Shown here piece after piece: positions 26,834 through 35,413 of a stretch of 64,000 nucleotides of DNA. The stretch is from NCBI GenBank assembly GCA_963710625.1, contig CAVQBG010000009.1, positions 248,001 to 312,000 on the forward strand, read 5' to 3'. Within the stretch, counting starts at the first letter, position 1. Each line of letters opens with the position of its first letter. A program made the position numbers and the translations under genes. The notes beneath the pieces are model-generated. The model did no database searches. It worked only from the letters and a program-made list of their open reading frames with translations, and was not told where the DNA came from. Origin of the DNA: Sva-07 sp963710625 (lineage in GTDB: Bacteria > Actinomycetota > Acidimicrobiia > Acidimicrobiales > Ilumatobacteraceae).

Positions 26834-26930
26834 GCGTCGGGCGTCCTCTCGGTGATCAGGGGTGGAGATCAACAGATCGAAAATGTGCCGGGATTCGGTC
26901 ACTCAGCGCACATCTTCCTGCATTTTTCGG

Positions 26931-27935
26931 TCAGGGGGTGGGGTCGAGCATCCGTCGGTAGACCCGGACGTACTCGTCGATCATCGTGGTGGTGTCGAAG
27001 CGCGACACCGCGATGTCTCTGATCGCGGTTCGGTCGAGCCCGGCTGCGGCGTCGACCGCTGCGACCGCCCCCTCGGGGTCGGAGACCAGGAACCCGGTGG
27101 TGCCGTGGTCGATCAGCTCGCGCATCGAGCCCCGATCGTGGGCGATCACCGGGGTGCCACAGGCCATCGCCTCGACCACGCTGTAGCCGAACGGCTCGTC
27201 GAAGTCGATCAGGTGGAGCAGCGCGTGGGCGCCTCCGAGCACCTCCGCTCGCTCTGCGACCGACACGGGCCCGAGGTATCGCACGTGGTCGCCGTCGACG
27301 TGCGGTTCGATCTCCTCGCGGAAGTACCGCTCGTCCTGCACGATGCCGGCGATGTCGAGCCGGCGGCCGGCACGACGGGCGACGTCGATCGCATGCGCTG
27401 TGCCCTTGTCGGGATGGATCCGCCCGAAGAACAGCAGGTGGTCTCCGGGCGCGGGATCGACGGCGAACGAGTCCGTGTCGATGCCATGGTGGATCGTGGC
27501 TGCATAGTGCAGGGCGGGATGCCGATCGGCGTCGCTGATCGCGACGTAGTGGGTGGTCGCGTCGTACTGCTCGTACACCGGCACGATGCGCGGCGACGAG
27601 AACCCGTGGATCGTGGTGATCACCGGCGTGTCGACGAGGCCGCTGTAGGTGAGCGGGAGGAAGTCGAATCCGTTGTGGATGACGTCGAACTCGTCGGCGC
27701 GCTCGAACACGGCGGCGATGTGCAGACACTCGGCGACCTTCGGCTCGATCGTGGAATCCTCGGACCACCCGGTCGGTGCCGTGCCGCGCAGCGTGGCGGT
27801 GGTGACCGAGTCGGCGGTCGCGAACAGTGTGACGTCGTGCCCCGCTGCGACCAGCCCCTCGGTGAGCAGTGATGCGAACTGTTCCCACGGTCCGTAGTGG
27901 CGCGGGGGCGTCCGCCAGGCGATCGGAGCGAGCAC
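26931..27935 (-). CDS. Glycosyltransferase family 4 protein
   Basis: A roughly 335-residue GT-B fold protein with the N-terminal APIAWRTPPRHYGPWE motif, LLFFGRIHPDKGT in the C-terminal Rossmann domain, and the GT4 signature DEPFGYSVVEAMACGTPVIA (E-x7-E). It would transfer sugar from a nucleotide-sugar donor in the cytoplasm. The true start may be a CTG at 27947 (four codons upstream, reading LRVAVLAP), which matches usual GT4 N-termini better than the GTG at 27935. It is divergent from the second GT4 gene and part of the glycan island. Confidence 0.9.
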   Translation of the reverse strand: MLAPIAWRTPPRHYGPWEQFASLLTEGLVAAGHDVTLFATADSVTTATLRGTAPTGWSEDSTIEPKVAECLHIAAVFERADEFDVIHNGFDFLPLTYSGLVDTPVITTIHGFSSPRIVPVYEQYDATTHYVAISDADRHPALHYAATIHHGIDTDSFAVDPAPGDHLLFFGRIHPDKGTAHAIDVARRAGRRLDIAGIVQDERYFREEIEPHVDGDHVRYLGPVSVAERAEVLGGAHALLHLIDFDEPFGYSVVEAMACGTPVIAHDRGSMRELIDHGTTGFLVSDPEGAVAAVDAAAGLDRTAIRDIAVSRFDTTTMIDEYVRVYRRMLDPTP

Positions 27936-28066
27936 CGCGACCCGCAGTGGTGAACCGGGGCCGGTGTCGTGATGACGAGGGGGGATCTACTCAGGGTACC
28001 GACGGCGGATCGAGAACCCCGGGCAGTACAGTGACGCGTACGTCCCCTCGGACGTGTGCGCCCCGC

Positions 28067-28137
28067 TTGGGCTGGACGGCCGTCACGGTCCTGTCGCCCT
28101 CCGCAGGCTCGTCGCCTCGCACGAGCCGAACAAGGAG
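28067..28137 (+). promoter_or_regulatory. Conserved structured 5' leader (copy A) before the GT4 gene
   Basis: TTGGGCTGGACGGCCG, CTGTCGCCC and CAGGCTCGTCGCCTCG are separated by short variable segments and followed by GGAG. GGCTCGT/ACGAGCC can pair around the loop CGCCTCGC, and GGGC/GCCC can enclose the first part. The same blocks in the same order precede the gene at 32089. Its role is unknown; it may be a cis-regulatory RNA. Confidence 0.65.
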
Positions 28138-28145
28138 TTCCCCCA

Positions 28146-29324
28146 GTGCACACCGCCGTCTCAGCCCCACCCACTCCCCCGCGGGAGTGCGCCACCCGAT
28201 CCTTCGGGATCCTGTCGACCTTCCCGCCCACCTCCTGTGGGATCGCCACGTTCTCGGCCGCCCTCGCCGCTGGCCTGATCGCCACCGGCGCCTCCGTCGA
28301 CGTCGTCCGCGTCGGACCGTCACCGGAACTGGAGGACGTGCTGGTGGTGGCAGCGCTCGACGGCCGCAGCCGGTCGACCCGGGCGACCGTGATCGACGCC
28401 CTGAACGCCACCGACGTGGTCATCGTGCAACACGAGTACGGCCTGTACGACGGTCGCGACGGCGAGTCGGTCATCGAGCTGATGACCGCGATCGATTCCC
28501 CGATCGTCGTCGTGGCGCACACGGTGCTGAGCGATCCGACGGCGAACCAACGCCGCGTGCTCGAAGCGGTGTGCGCGGCAGCCGACGCCGTGGTGGTGAT
28601 GACCGACACCGCGCGGGAGCGGCTCTTCGAGGGCTATGACGTCGATCACGCGAGGGTGACCCTGATCCCCCACGGCGCGACGACACCGTCGGCGACGCCC
28701 GTCGGCCCACTGCGGCAGGCGGGCGGCCCGGCCCGCGTGCTGACCTGGGGCCTCCTCGGTCCGGGCAAGGGGATCGAGTGGGCGATCGACGCGCTCGATG
28801 AACTCCGCGACCTCGACCCACACCCGGAGTACGTCATCGCCGGATCCACCCACCCGAAGGTGCGGGCGCGCCACGGCGAGGCATACCGGAAGATGCTCGT
28901 CGCCCGAGCGGGAGCATCTGCGGCCGCCGACCACATCAGCTTCGACGACACCTACCGCGACCTCGCATCGCTGACCGAGTTGATCCGCTCCGCCGATGTG
29001 GTGGTGCTCCCCTACGACTCACGTGACCAGGTCACCTCGGGGGTGTTGGTCGACGCAGTGGCGGCCGGCCGGCCGGTCGTGTCGACGGCGTTCCCACACG
29101 CCGTCGAACTCCTGGCGAGCGGCGCCGGAGTCGTCGTGCCCCAGCGCGACCCGGTGGCACTCGGCCTGGCGATCCGGTCGGTGCTGACCGACCACGAACT
29201 GGCAGCGTCGATGGCCGCCGAGGCCGAACGCCTCGCGCCAGGTCTGTCGTGGCCGGCGATCGCCCGTCGCTACGGCGCGCTGGCCGAGCAGATCGCCGCG
29301 ACACGAAGCGCAGCGTCGTCGTGA
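28146..29324 (+). CDS. Glycosyltransferase (GT4-like, GT-B fold)
   Basis: The 392-residue protein has an FGILSTFPPTSCGIATF N-terminal motif typical of GT4 proteins acting on retaining transfer, VIVQHEYGLYDG, VLTWGLLGPGKGIEWAI and a C-terminal PYDSRDQVTSGVLVDAVAAGRPVV donor site. The GTG start at 28146 has AAGGAG eight bases upstream, placing it at the end of the conserved leader. Its stop overlaps the next start (GTGA). It probably acts with the toroid protein and GH130 enzyme in synthesis or turnover of a mannose-type glycan; that substrate is an inference from GH130. Confidence 0.88.
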   Translation: MHTAVSAPPTPPRECATRSFGILSTFPPTSCGIATFSAALAAGLIATGASVDVVRVGPSPELEDVLVVAALDGRSRSTRATVIDALNATDVVIVQHEYGLYDGRDGESVIELMTAIDSPIVVVAHTVLSDPTANQRRVLEAVCAAADAVVVMTDTARERLFEGYDVDHARVTLIPHGATTPSATPVGPLRQAGGPARVLTWGLLGPGKGIEWAIDALDELRDLDPHPEYVIAGSTHPKVRARHGEAYRKMLVARAGASAAADHISFDDTYRDLASLTELIRSADVVVLPYDSRDQVTSGVLVDAVAAGRPVVSTAFPHAVELLASGAGVVVPQRDPVALGLAIRSVLTDHELAASMAAEAERLAPGLSWPAIARRYGALAEQIAATRSAASS

Positions 29325-30364
29325 CACTGCCATCGTTCGGCCACGTGTTGACGTTGAGCGACGGCATCGGCATGTTCGAACATGCCGACCATGCGACACC
29401 GAGGCGGGAGCACGGCTACTGCACCGACGACGTCGCCCGGTTGCTGATCGTCACGGTTCGTGAACCCTCCGGGAGCCAGGCGGTGCAGACGCTCGCGCAG
29501 ACGGCGTTCCGGTTCCTGGCGGAATCGCAGAGCGCGACCGGACGAACCCGCAACCGACGCGACGAACGGGGTCGCTGGCACGGCCGGTACGGAACCGACG
29601 ACTGCTGGGGCCGAAGCCTCTGGGCGTTCGGGACGGCGGCACGGCGGGCCGACGGCGACGCGATGCGATCGAGCGCCCAGTCGTACTTCGACCACGGCGT
29701 GAAGCAGCGATCGCCGCATCGCCGTGCGATGGCGTTCGCCGCCCTCGGCGCCACCGAAGTCGTCGACCACGACCCTCGCCATCACCGGGCGCGTGCCCTG
29801 CTCGCCGACGCCGTCACGACGATCGGACCGTTGTCGCCCGACCACGACTGGCCGTGGCCCGAACCCCGCCTGTCGTACGCGAACGCAGCACTGCCCGAGG
29901 TGCTGATCGCCGCCGGCGGCATCCTCGACCGTCCCGACGTGCTCGACGACGGACTCACGTTGCTGCGTTGGCTCCTCGACCGCGAGACGGTCGACGGTCA
30001 CCTGTCGCCGACGCCCGTCGGTGGCGCCGGACGCGGCGACGACCCGGCACGATTCGATCAACAGCCGATCGAGATTGCTGCGCTCGCCGACGCGTGCGCT
30101 CGGGCCCACGCGGCAACAGGCGACGACACCTGGCGCGCTGGTGTCGACCTCGCGATCGACTGGTTCGCCGGCAACAACGACGCCGGTGCCACGATGTGGG
30201 ACCTCGAGACGAGCGGGGGCTACGACGGGCTCACCCCGACGGGCCCGAACCTCAACCAGGGCGCCGAATCGACCCTGGCGCTCATCAGCACGATGCAACA
30301 CGCACTGCGCCCGGTGGGAGTGGGACGCGCCCCGGTCACCGGCCCGCCCTGGTCGGCCCGGTGA
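29321..30364 (+). CDS. Alpha/alpha-toroid (six-hairpin-like) protein of a glycan operon
   Basis: The 347-residue protein shows repeated helical hairpins with aromatic and acidic residues (REHGYCTDDVARLL, RYGTDDCWGRSLWAFG, WPWPEPRLSYANAALPE, LNQGAESTLALI), resembling the catalytic toroids of glycoside hydrolase clans. I cannot name a GH family with confidence. It is translationally coupled to the GT4 gene by GTGA overlap and ends five bases from the convergent GH130 gene. Related gene trios (GT, toroid protein, GH130) point to processing of a short oligosaccharide. It is cytoplasmic, with no signal peptide. Confidence 0.75.
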   Translation: MTLPSFGHVLTLSDGIGMFEHADHATPRREHGYCTDDVARLLIVTVREPSGSQAVQTLAQTAFRFLAESQSATGRTRNRRDERGRWHGRYGTDDCWGRSLWAFGTAARRADGDAMRSSAQSYFDHGVKQRSPHRRAMAFAALGATEVVDHDPRHHRARALLADAVTTIGPLSPDHDWPWPEPRLSYANAALPEVLIAAGGILDRPDVLDDGLTLLRWLLDRETVDGHLSPTPVGGAGRGDDPARFDQQPIEIAALADACARAHAATGDDTWRAGVDLAIDWFAGNNDAGATMWDLETSGGYDGLTPTGPNLNQGAESTLALISTMQHALRPVGVGRAPVTGPPWSAR

Positions 30365-30369
30365 ACCGG

Positions 30370-31863
30370 TCAGCTGGCTGAACTGGTCAACCGGCCGAGC
30401 AGGTCGTCGAGCGGGATCGTGGCGATGCTCGCACCGACATCGGCGTAGCCGTACGGGAGCACGAGGTGGCCGGCGTGGATCATGCCGCCGCACGAGTAGA
30501 CGACGTTGGGGACGTAGCCGTCGCGTTCGTCGTCGTCGGGGCTCAGCAACGGTTCCTTCAGGTGACCGATCACGTGGCTGGGGTCGTCGAGGTCGAGCAG
30601 GAGGGCGCCGAGCGTGTAGCGCCGGAACGGTCCGACGCCGTGGGTGATCACGAGCCAGCCGGCCTCGGTTTCGAGCGGGGAGCCGCAGTTGCCGAGCTGC
30701 ACCAGCTCCCACGGCCGTTCGGGCTCCTGGATCACGGTGGCGTCGCGCCACACCCGGATGTCGGTCGACGACATGATGAAGTTGTTCATGTTGTCGTGTC
30801 GACCGAGCGCCACGAACTTGCCGTCGATCTGGCGCGGGAAGATCGCCATCCCCTTGTTGTGCGCGGCGCGGCCGCTGAGGGTGGCGACGCGAAAGTGCGT
30901 GAAGTCGGCCGTCTCGATCAGCTGCGGCAGGATCTGATGGCCGTCGAACGCGGTGTAGGTCGCGTAGTACGTGACCGTCCCGTCGTCGCCGACGAAGCGG
31001 ACGAACCGTGCGTCCTCCATCCCGTGGCTCTCGGTCGGCCCACTCGGGAAGAGGACCCGTTCGGAGATGTCGATCGACGGGGGGAACGAGGTGCGGTAGT
31101 TCGACGACGCCAGCCAGTGCAGCACGCGCGTCGTCTCACCGGAGATCGATCGTTCGAAGTCATCGTCCTCGAGGGCCACGATCGCTGCTTCGAGCTCGGC
31201 CATCGTGAACTCGTCCTCCAACCGGACCAGGACCCGTTCCTCGACGTCGTTCAACATCTCCATGTCACCGAGCTTGGTGGTGAAGAAACGCTTGTCGTAC
31301 GCGTGCGGCGTGCGCTCGCCGGTGACCGCGAAGTCGCTGGCCGGGTCGAGCACGACGGAGGCGTCGGACCGGACGATCCCGGTGCGGAACTCGATCGACG
31401 AGCGGTGTCCCTCCCCGATCGCACGCAGGCTCATGATGAAACGAACCGCGCCGTCCTCGACACCCGACTGGTCGGGAGCGGCCACCATCGACGGATTCCC
31501 GAGCGCGGCGGCTTCGATCGAGTACTCGTGCGTGAAGTACGCGCCGATCAACCGGAGGCGATCGGCCGAGACCGACGCACCGACCAGCTCGACCTGATCG
31601 AGTCGGGCAGCGACGATGCCGGCATTGCGCTCCAGCACCGCATCGAGATCCCGGTGGCGACCGACGAAGTCCCTGCGGGCCGCGTCGAGCGTCTCGACGA
31701 CCTCGTGTTCCGGCATCGCCATGATGCGACGGAGGACGATCTGGAGACGCGACGCCCCGTTCGGGTGGATCTCCCCGCCCGGGAGGAACGGCTTGGTGAT
31801 CACCCGCCGCGTGTCGGGCACGAGGCGCACGGAGTCGCAACGTGTCATCCGGAGTGCATCCAT
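30370..31863 (-). CDS. GH130-family glycosidase/phosphorylase (beta-mannoside type)
   Basis: The 497-residue protein has a helical N-terminal extension (1-150), then a five-bladed propeller with SHGMEDARFVRFV, NKGMAIFPRQIDGKFVAL, RHDNMNN and WELVQLGNCGSPLETEAGWL, the conserved GH130 segments. GH130 enzymes phosphorolyse beta-mannosides (beta-1,4-mannosyl-glucose, mannobiose, beta-1,2-mannan) or hydrolyse them. The ATG at 31863 has GGAGG six bases upstream. It is convergent with the GT4/toroid operon, so synthesis and breakdown of the same glycan may be encoded head to head. Confidence 0.88.
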   Translation of the reverse strand: MDALRMTRCDSVRLVPDTRRVITKPFLPGGEIHPNGASRLQIVLRRIMAMPEHEVVETLDAARRDFVGRHRDLDAVLERNAGIVAARLDQVELVGASVSADRLRLIGAYFTHEYSIEAAALGNPSMVAAPDQSGVEDGAVRFIMSLRAIGEGHRSSIEFRTGIVRSDASVVLDPASDFAVTGERTPHAYDKRFFTTKLGDMEMLNDVEERVLVRLEDEFTMAELEAAIVALEDDDFERSISGETTRVLHWLASSNYRTSFPPSIDISERVLFPSGPTESHGMEDARFVRFVGDDGTVTYYATYTAFDGHQILPQLIETADFTHFRVATLSGRAAHNKGMAIFPRQIDGKFVALGRHDNMNNFIMSSTDIRVWRDATVIQEPERPWELVQLGNCGSPLETEAGWLVITHGVGPFRRYTLGALLLDLDDPSHVIGHLKEPLLSPDDDERDGYVPNVVYSCGGMIHAGHLVLPYGYADVGASIATIPLDDLLGRLTSSAS

Positions 31864-32007
31864 GGGGAACCTCCGGTTCACGATGATCGTGCTCGTGATC
31901 GGGCTGATCGCGACACCTGGCACGGTATCGGCCCCCGGCGCGTACCGCCGCGACCCGGCCGGGCGCGATCCGGGGTAGGTTGACGTTCTTGGGATGAGTC
32001 GCCTCGT

Positions 32008-32083
32008 TTGGGCAGGACGGCCGGTTGCGCTGTCGCCCCGTACAGGCCCGACGCCTCGACCTGAGCCACATCGGTTCGAGGAG
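32008..32083 (+). promoter_or_regulatory. Conserved structured 5' leader (copy B) before the zinc-ribbon gene
   Basis: TTGGGCAGGACGGCCG, CTGTCGCCC and CAGGCCCGACGCCTCG occur in the order and near-identical spacing of copy A at 28067 and run into a GAGGAG ribosome site. The segment between the first two blocks differs in length (6 versus 8), as expected for a hairpin loop. A TTGACG at 31980 could be a -35 element. Confidence 0.65.
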
Positions 32084-32088
32084 TCATC

Positions 32089-32316
32089 ATGACCACCAAC
32101 GCTCTCCCGGCGCCTCCGGCGTCGGTCGTCGACGCACCCGCCGACCCTTCCGCCGACGCGGACGTACCGACCCGCCTCTGCGGCCGCTGTCGACGGGCAT
32201 TCCCGATCGACAGCACCATCGATCGACCGGCGTTGCCCGAGTGGTGGGCCTGTCCGAGCTGCGCCGCGTCACTGCTCCCCAGCCGTCAACGGGCGTCGAC
32301 GACGTCCACCGGCTGA
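32089..32316 (+). CDS. Small zinc-ribbon-like protein
   Basis: A 75-residue protein with a flexible Ala/Pro/Asp-rich N-terminal half and a C-terminal CGRCRRAF...WWACPSC pair of C-x2-C knuckles, which would bind one zinc. The ATG follows GAGGAG at ideal distance, directly after the conserved leader. Function is not recognisable; such proteins are often nucleic-acid- or protein-binding. It is followed after 24 bp by another small gene. Confidence 0.7.
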   Translation: MTTNALPAPPASVVDAPADPSADADVPTRLCGRCRRAFPIDSTIDRPALPEWWACPSCAASLLPSRQRASTTSTG

Positions 32317-32340
32317 TCAATCACCACGAGAGGACCCAAC

Positions 32341-32454
32341 ATGGCCGACCGATCTCCACAGCGAAACTCCGGCAAGAAGCCCGGCAAGACCCTCAAGGAG
32401 AAGCGCGCCGCGAAGCGCGAGAAGAAGGACGACAAGCGTCCGCTCGTGACCTGA
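32341..32454 (+). CDS. Very small lysine-rich protein (37 aa)
   Basis: The frame reads MADRSPQRNSGKKPGK followed by TLKEKRAAKREKKDDKRPL and ends VT-stop. It is strongly basic with a helix-prone Lys/Arg/Glu stretch. GAGAGGA lies seven bases before the ATG. The coding signal (third-position G/C, start with ribosome site, just after another small gene) supports a real gene. It may bind nucleic acid. Function unknown. Confidence 0.7.
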   Translation: MADRSPQRNSGKKPGKTLKEKRAAKREKKDDKRPLVT

Positions 32455-32470
32455 TCCGGCGCGCCCGCCG

Positions 32471-33868
32471 TCAGACCGCGGACGTGTCCGCACCTCTGGG
32501 CATTCGGCGCCCGAGGAACACACCGAGCACGGCGATGCCAGCGGGAACCGTCATCGCGATCGCCACGGCGTCGCCGGCCGGCCAGCCGACGTCGTCGCCG
32601 AACGCGACGATCGCACCGACCGCGCCCGTGCCGAGCGCAACGCCGAGGTTGTCCGACAGCTGCAGTGACGCCGTGGCACCGCCGACGCGGCCCTCCTCGA
32701 CGCTGCGCAGCGCGAGCTGCGCATGCGCCGAGTAGGCGAGACCCATGCCGAAGCCGGCGGCGATCGCGCCGAGGTAGATCGACCAGAAGGGTGCGGCGTC
32801 GGGGAGCGAGCCGATCGCCACCCCGACGACACCGGTCGCGAGGAACAGGTAGCCGGCACGCACGAACCAGGCCTCGCCGAGTTGGCCGATCCATCGCTGC
32901 TGGATCCAGGTGGCAGCGGTCCAACTGACGGTCGCCACCGTCACCGCGATGCTCGCCGCGAACGTCGACCGATCGCGTCCGTTCGTGATCGCGTACGGGA
33001 CGAACGCATCCAGTCCGAAGAACGCGAACGTCAGCAGACCGCGTGACGCGATCACGGCGGGGAGACCCGTTGCAGCGCGCAGGGTTCCTTGCGGCGTGAG
33101 TCGCCGCAGCGGGCCGAGACCGACGATGAGCCCGGCGGCGAGCGCCGGGACGAGCATCCAGCGTTCGAACGTGAGGCCGGCCACGACGAGCGCCGCACCC
33201 GCCGCCACCCGCGCCGCCTCGACGAGACGGCGCCGCATGAACCGCACCGGCGTGGTGTCGACGTCGGCGACCGGGCCGAGGCGCATCATGGCAGGCACCA
33301 CGAGCGCTCCGGCGATCGCCACGAGCGGAAGCAGCGAGAGGAACACCCACCGCCAGCCGACGCCCTGGGCGATGCGCTCGGCGAGCACCGGGCCGATCAG
33401 GCCGGGCACGACCCAGGCGGTCGACAGGATCGCGAACATGCGTGGGCGTTCGGACACCGAGAACGCCCGCCCGATCGCCACGTAGCCGATCGCCGGCACG
33501 ACGCCGGCACCGAACCCCTGGACGAACCGGCCGAGAACGAGGATCGGCATGCTGGGCGCGAACCCGCCGATCGCGAGGCCGATGGCGAACAGCACCAGCC
33601 CGACGACGTAGGGCGGGCCGGCGCCGCGACGGTCGGCCTGGTCGCCGGCGAAGACGATCCCGATCATCGTGCCGAGGAAGAACGCGCTGGTCACCCAGCC
33701 GTACCAGGCGATGCCGCCGAGGTCCGCCTCGATCTCCGGCAGGATCGTGGTGACGGCGAGCGACTCGAACGCCACGAGCGTCACGACGGCGACCAGCCCG
33801 ACCTGCAGCGCCCGCCGCCCGGCGAGCGCCGACTGAGCGGGTTGGGTTGCGTCGACCTCGCTCGTCAC
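32471..33868 (-). CDS. Major facilitator superfamily transporter
   Basis: The 465-residue protein has 12-14 membrane helices. Loop 2-3 carries the MFS signature as GDQADRRGAGP, and GRFVQGFGAG in helix 4 resembles drug:H+ antiporter motif C-type segments of the DHA2 group. It would export or import small molecules by proton coupling. The GTG start at 33868 is used. It is convergent with the small genes to its left and divergent from the flavoprotein gene at 33937 (68 bp). Substrate unknown. Confidence 0.88.
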   Translation of the reverse strand: MTSEVDATQPAQSALAGRRALQVGLVAVVTLVAFESLAVTTILPEIEADLGGIAWYGWVTSAFFLGTMIGIVFAGDQADRRGAGPPYVVGLVLFAIGLAIGGFAPSMPILVLGRFVQGFGAGVVPAIGYVAIGRAFSVSERPRMFAILSTAWVVPGLIGPVLAERIAQGVGWRWVFLSLLPLVAIAGALVVPAMMRLGPVADVDTTPVRFMRRRLVEAARVAAGAALVVAGLTFERWMLVPALAAGLIVGLGPLRRLTPQGTLRAATGLPAVIASRGLLTFAFFGLDAFVPYAITNGRDRSTFAASIAVTVATVSWTAATWIQQRWIGQLGEAWFVRAGYLFLATGVVGVAIGSLPDAAPFWSIYLGAIAAGFGMGLAYSAHAQLALRSVEEGRVGGATASLQLSDNLGVALGTGAVGAIVAFGDDVGWPAGDAVAIAMTVPAGIAVLGVFLGRRMPRGADTSAV

Positions 33869-33936
33869 GGCGGCAACCGTACGGCCAACCAGGGCGGCGA
33901 CGCACGACGACGCCGGGCACGCGACACTGGCGGCGC

Positions 33937-35349
33937 ATGATCGACACCGACTACCTCATCATCGGAGCCGGGGCCATGGGAATGGCCTTCGCCGACACGA
34001 TTCTCGACGAGACCGCCGACGCAACCATCACGATGGTCGATCGGCACGCGCGACCGGGCGGGCACTGGAACGACGCCTACCCGTTCGTCCGGCTCCACCA
34101 GCCGTCCGCGTACTACGGAGTCAACTCGCGCCCGCTCGGCGAGAACCGGAAGGACGCGGTCGGCTGGAACGCCGGCCTCTACGAACTCGCGTCGGGCGCC
34201 GAGGTGCTCGCCTACTACGACCACGTGATGCAGCGGGACTTCCTGCCGTCGGGCCGCGTCCACTACTTCCCGATGAGCAACCTCACCGGCGTCGAAGCCG
34301 ACGCCGACGGGCGAGTGCGCGGTCACTTCTCGTCGCTGGTCAGCGGACTCGGCACCGAGGTGACCGCGCGCAAGGTGATCGACGCCACCTACATGAACGT
34401 CACCGTCCCGTCGCAGCGTCCACCGAAGTACGACGTCGCCGACGGCATGCTGTGCGTGCCCCCGAACGACCTGCCACGCTTCGAAGGACCTGCCGACGGG
34501 TACGTCGTGATCGGCGCGGGCAAGACCGGTGCCGATGCCTGCCTGTGGCTGCTCGCGAACGGTGTCGATCCCGACGACATCCGCTGGGTGATGCCGCGCG
34601 ACTCCTGGTATCTCGACCGGGCGCAGATCCAGCCCGGTGACTTCCGCGAGCTCACTGCCGAGCGATTCATCACCCAGTTCACGCACGTCGCAGAGTCGAC
34701 GTCGATTCCCGATCTCTTCGCCCGGCTCGAAGCCGATGGCCTGCTGCTGCGCCTCGATCCGACGGTCGAGCCGACGATGTACCGCTGCTCGACCGTGACG
34801 CAGGCCGAACTCGAACAACTGCGGCGGATCACGAACGTCATACGTCTCGGCCGTGTGCAGCGCATCGGTTCCACCGAGGTCGTCCTCGATGACGGTTCGG
34901 TTCCCACCACCGCCGCCACGGCGCACATCGACTGCAGCGCCGACGGTCTCGAACGACGTCCACCGGTCCCGGTGTTCGACGGCAGTCGGGTGACCCTCCA
35001 GACGGTCCGCCACTGCCAGCAGGTGTTCAGTGCCGCGTTCATCGCCCACTGCGAGGTGGCCTACGAGACCGACGAGGCGAAGAACCACCTCTGCGGTGTG
35101 GTGCCCCATCCGGACAGTGCCACCGACTGGATCCGCACCGCCTACGGCAACTCGACCAACTCACGTCATTGGGGTGCCGACCCCGAGCTGCAAGCGTGGC
35201 TCGCCAGCTCCCGGTTGGACGGATTCAGCTCGACGACCCCGCCGAGCGAGCAGCTGATGACCGTGATGATGGGAGCGCTCGACCACGCCGAAGCCGCCCT
35301 CGCCAAACTCGAGCAGTACGTCGCCGAACTCGACGCCGCCGGCCGGTAG
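33937..35349 (+). CDS. FAD/NAD(P)-binding oxidoreductase
   Basis: The 470-residue protein begins with a Rossmann FAD motif (DYLIIGAGAMGMAFAD), RHARPGGHWNDAYPFVRLHQPS (flavin monooxygenase-like ribose and adenine contacts) and a second nucleotide motif YVVIGAGKTGADACLWL. This arrangement resembles flavin-containing monooxygenases, but the FxGxxxHxxxW fingerprint is absent, so the reaction is uncertain. Soluble, no signal peptide. The ATG at 33937 begins directly at the fold. It is monocistronic or followed by the CoA-disulfide reductase-like gene after 64 bp. Confidence 0.82.
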   Translation: MIDTDYLIIGAGAMGMAFADTILDETADATITMVDRHARPGGHWNDAYPFVRLHQPSAYYGVNSRPLGENRKDAVGWNAGLYELASGAEVLAYYDHVMQRDFLPSGRVHYFPMSNLTGVEADADGRVRGHFSSLVSGLGTEVTARKVIDATYMNVTVPSQRPPKYDVADGMLCVPPNDLPRFEGPADGYVVIGAGKTGADACLWLLANGVDPDDIRWVMPRDSWYLDRAQIQPGDFRELTAERFITQFTHVAESTSIPDLFARLEADGLLLRLDPTVEPTMYRCSTVTQAELEQLRRITNVIRLGRVQRIGSTEVVLDDGSVPTTAATAHIDCSADGLERRPPVPVFDGSRVTLQTVRHCQQVFSAAFIAHCEVAYETDEAKNHLCGVVPHPDSATDWIRTAYGNSTNSRHWGADPELQAWLASSRLDGFSSTTPPSEQLMTVMMGALDHAEAALAKLEQYVAELDAAGR

Positions 35350-35413
35350 CGAGCACCGCTGACCGACGGTCGGCGAGGGTGCCGGGACAGCAGAGCGCCG
35401 TAGCGTGCGCCCC

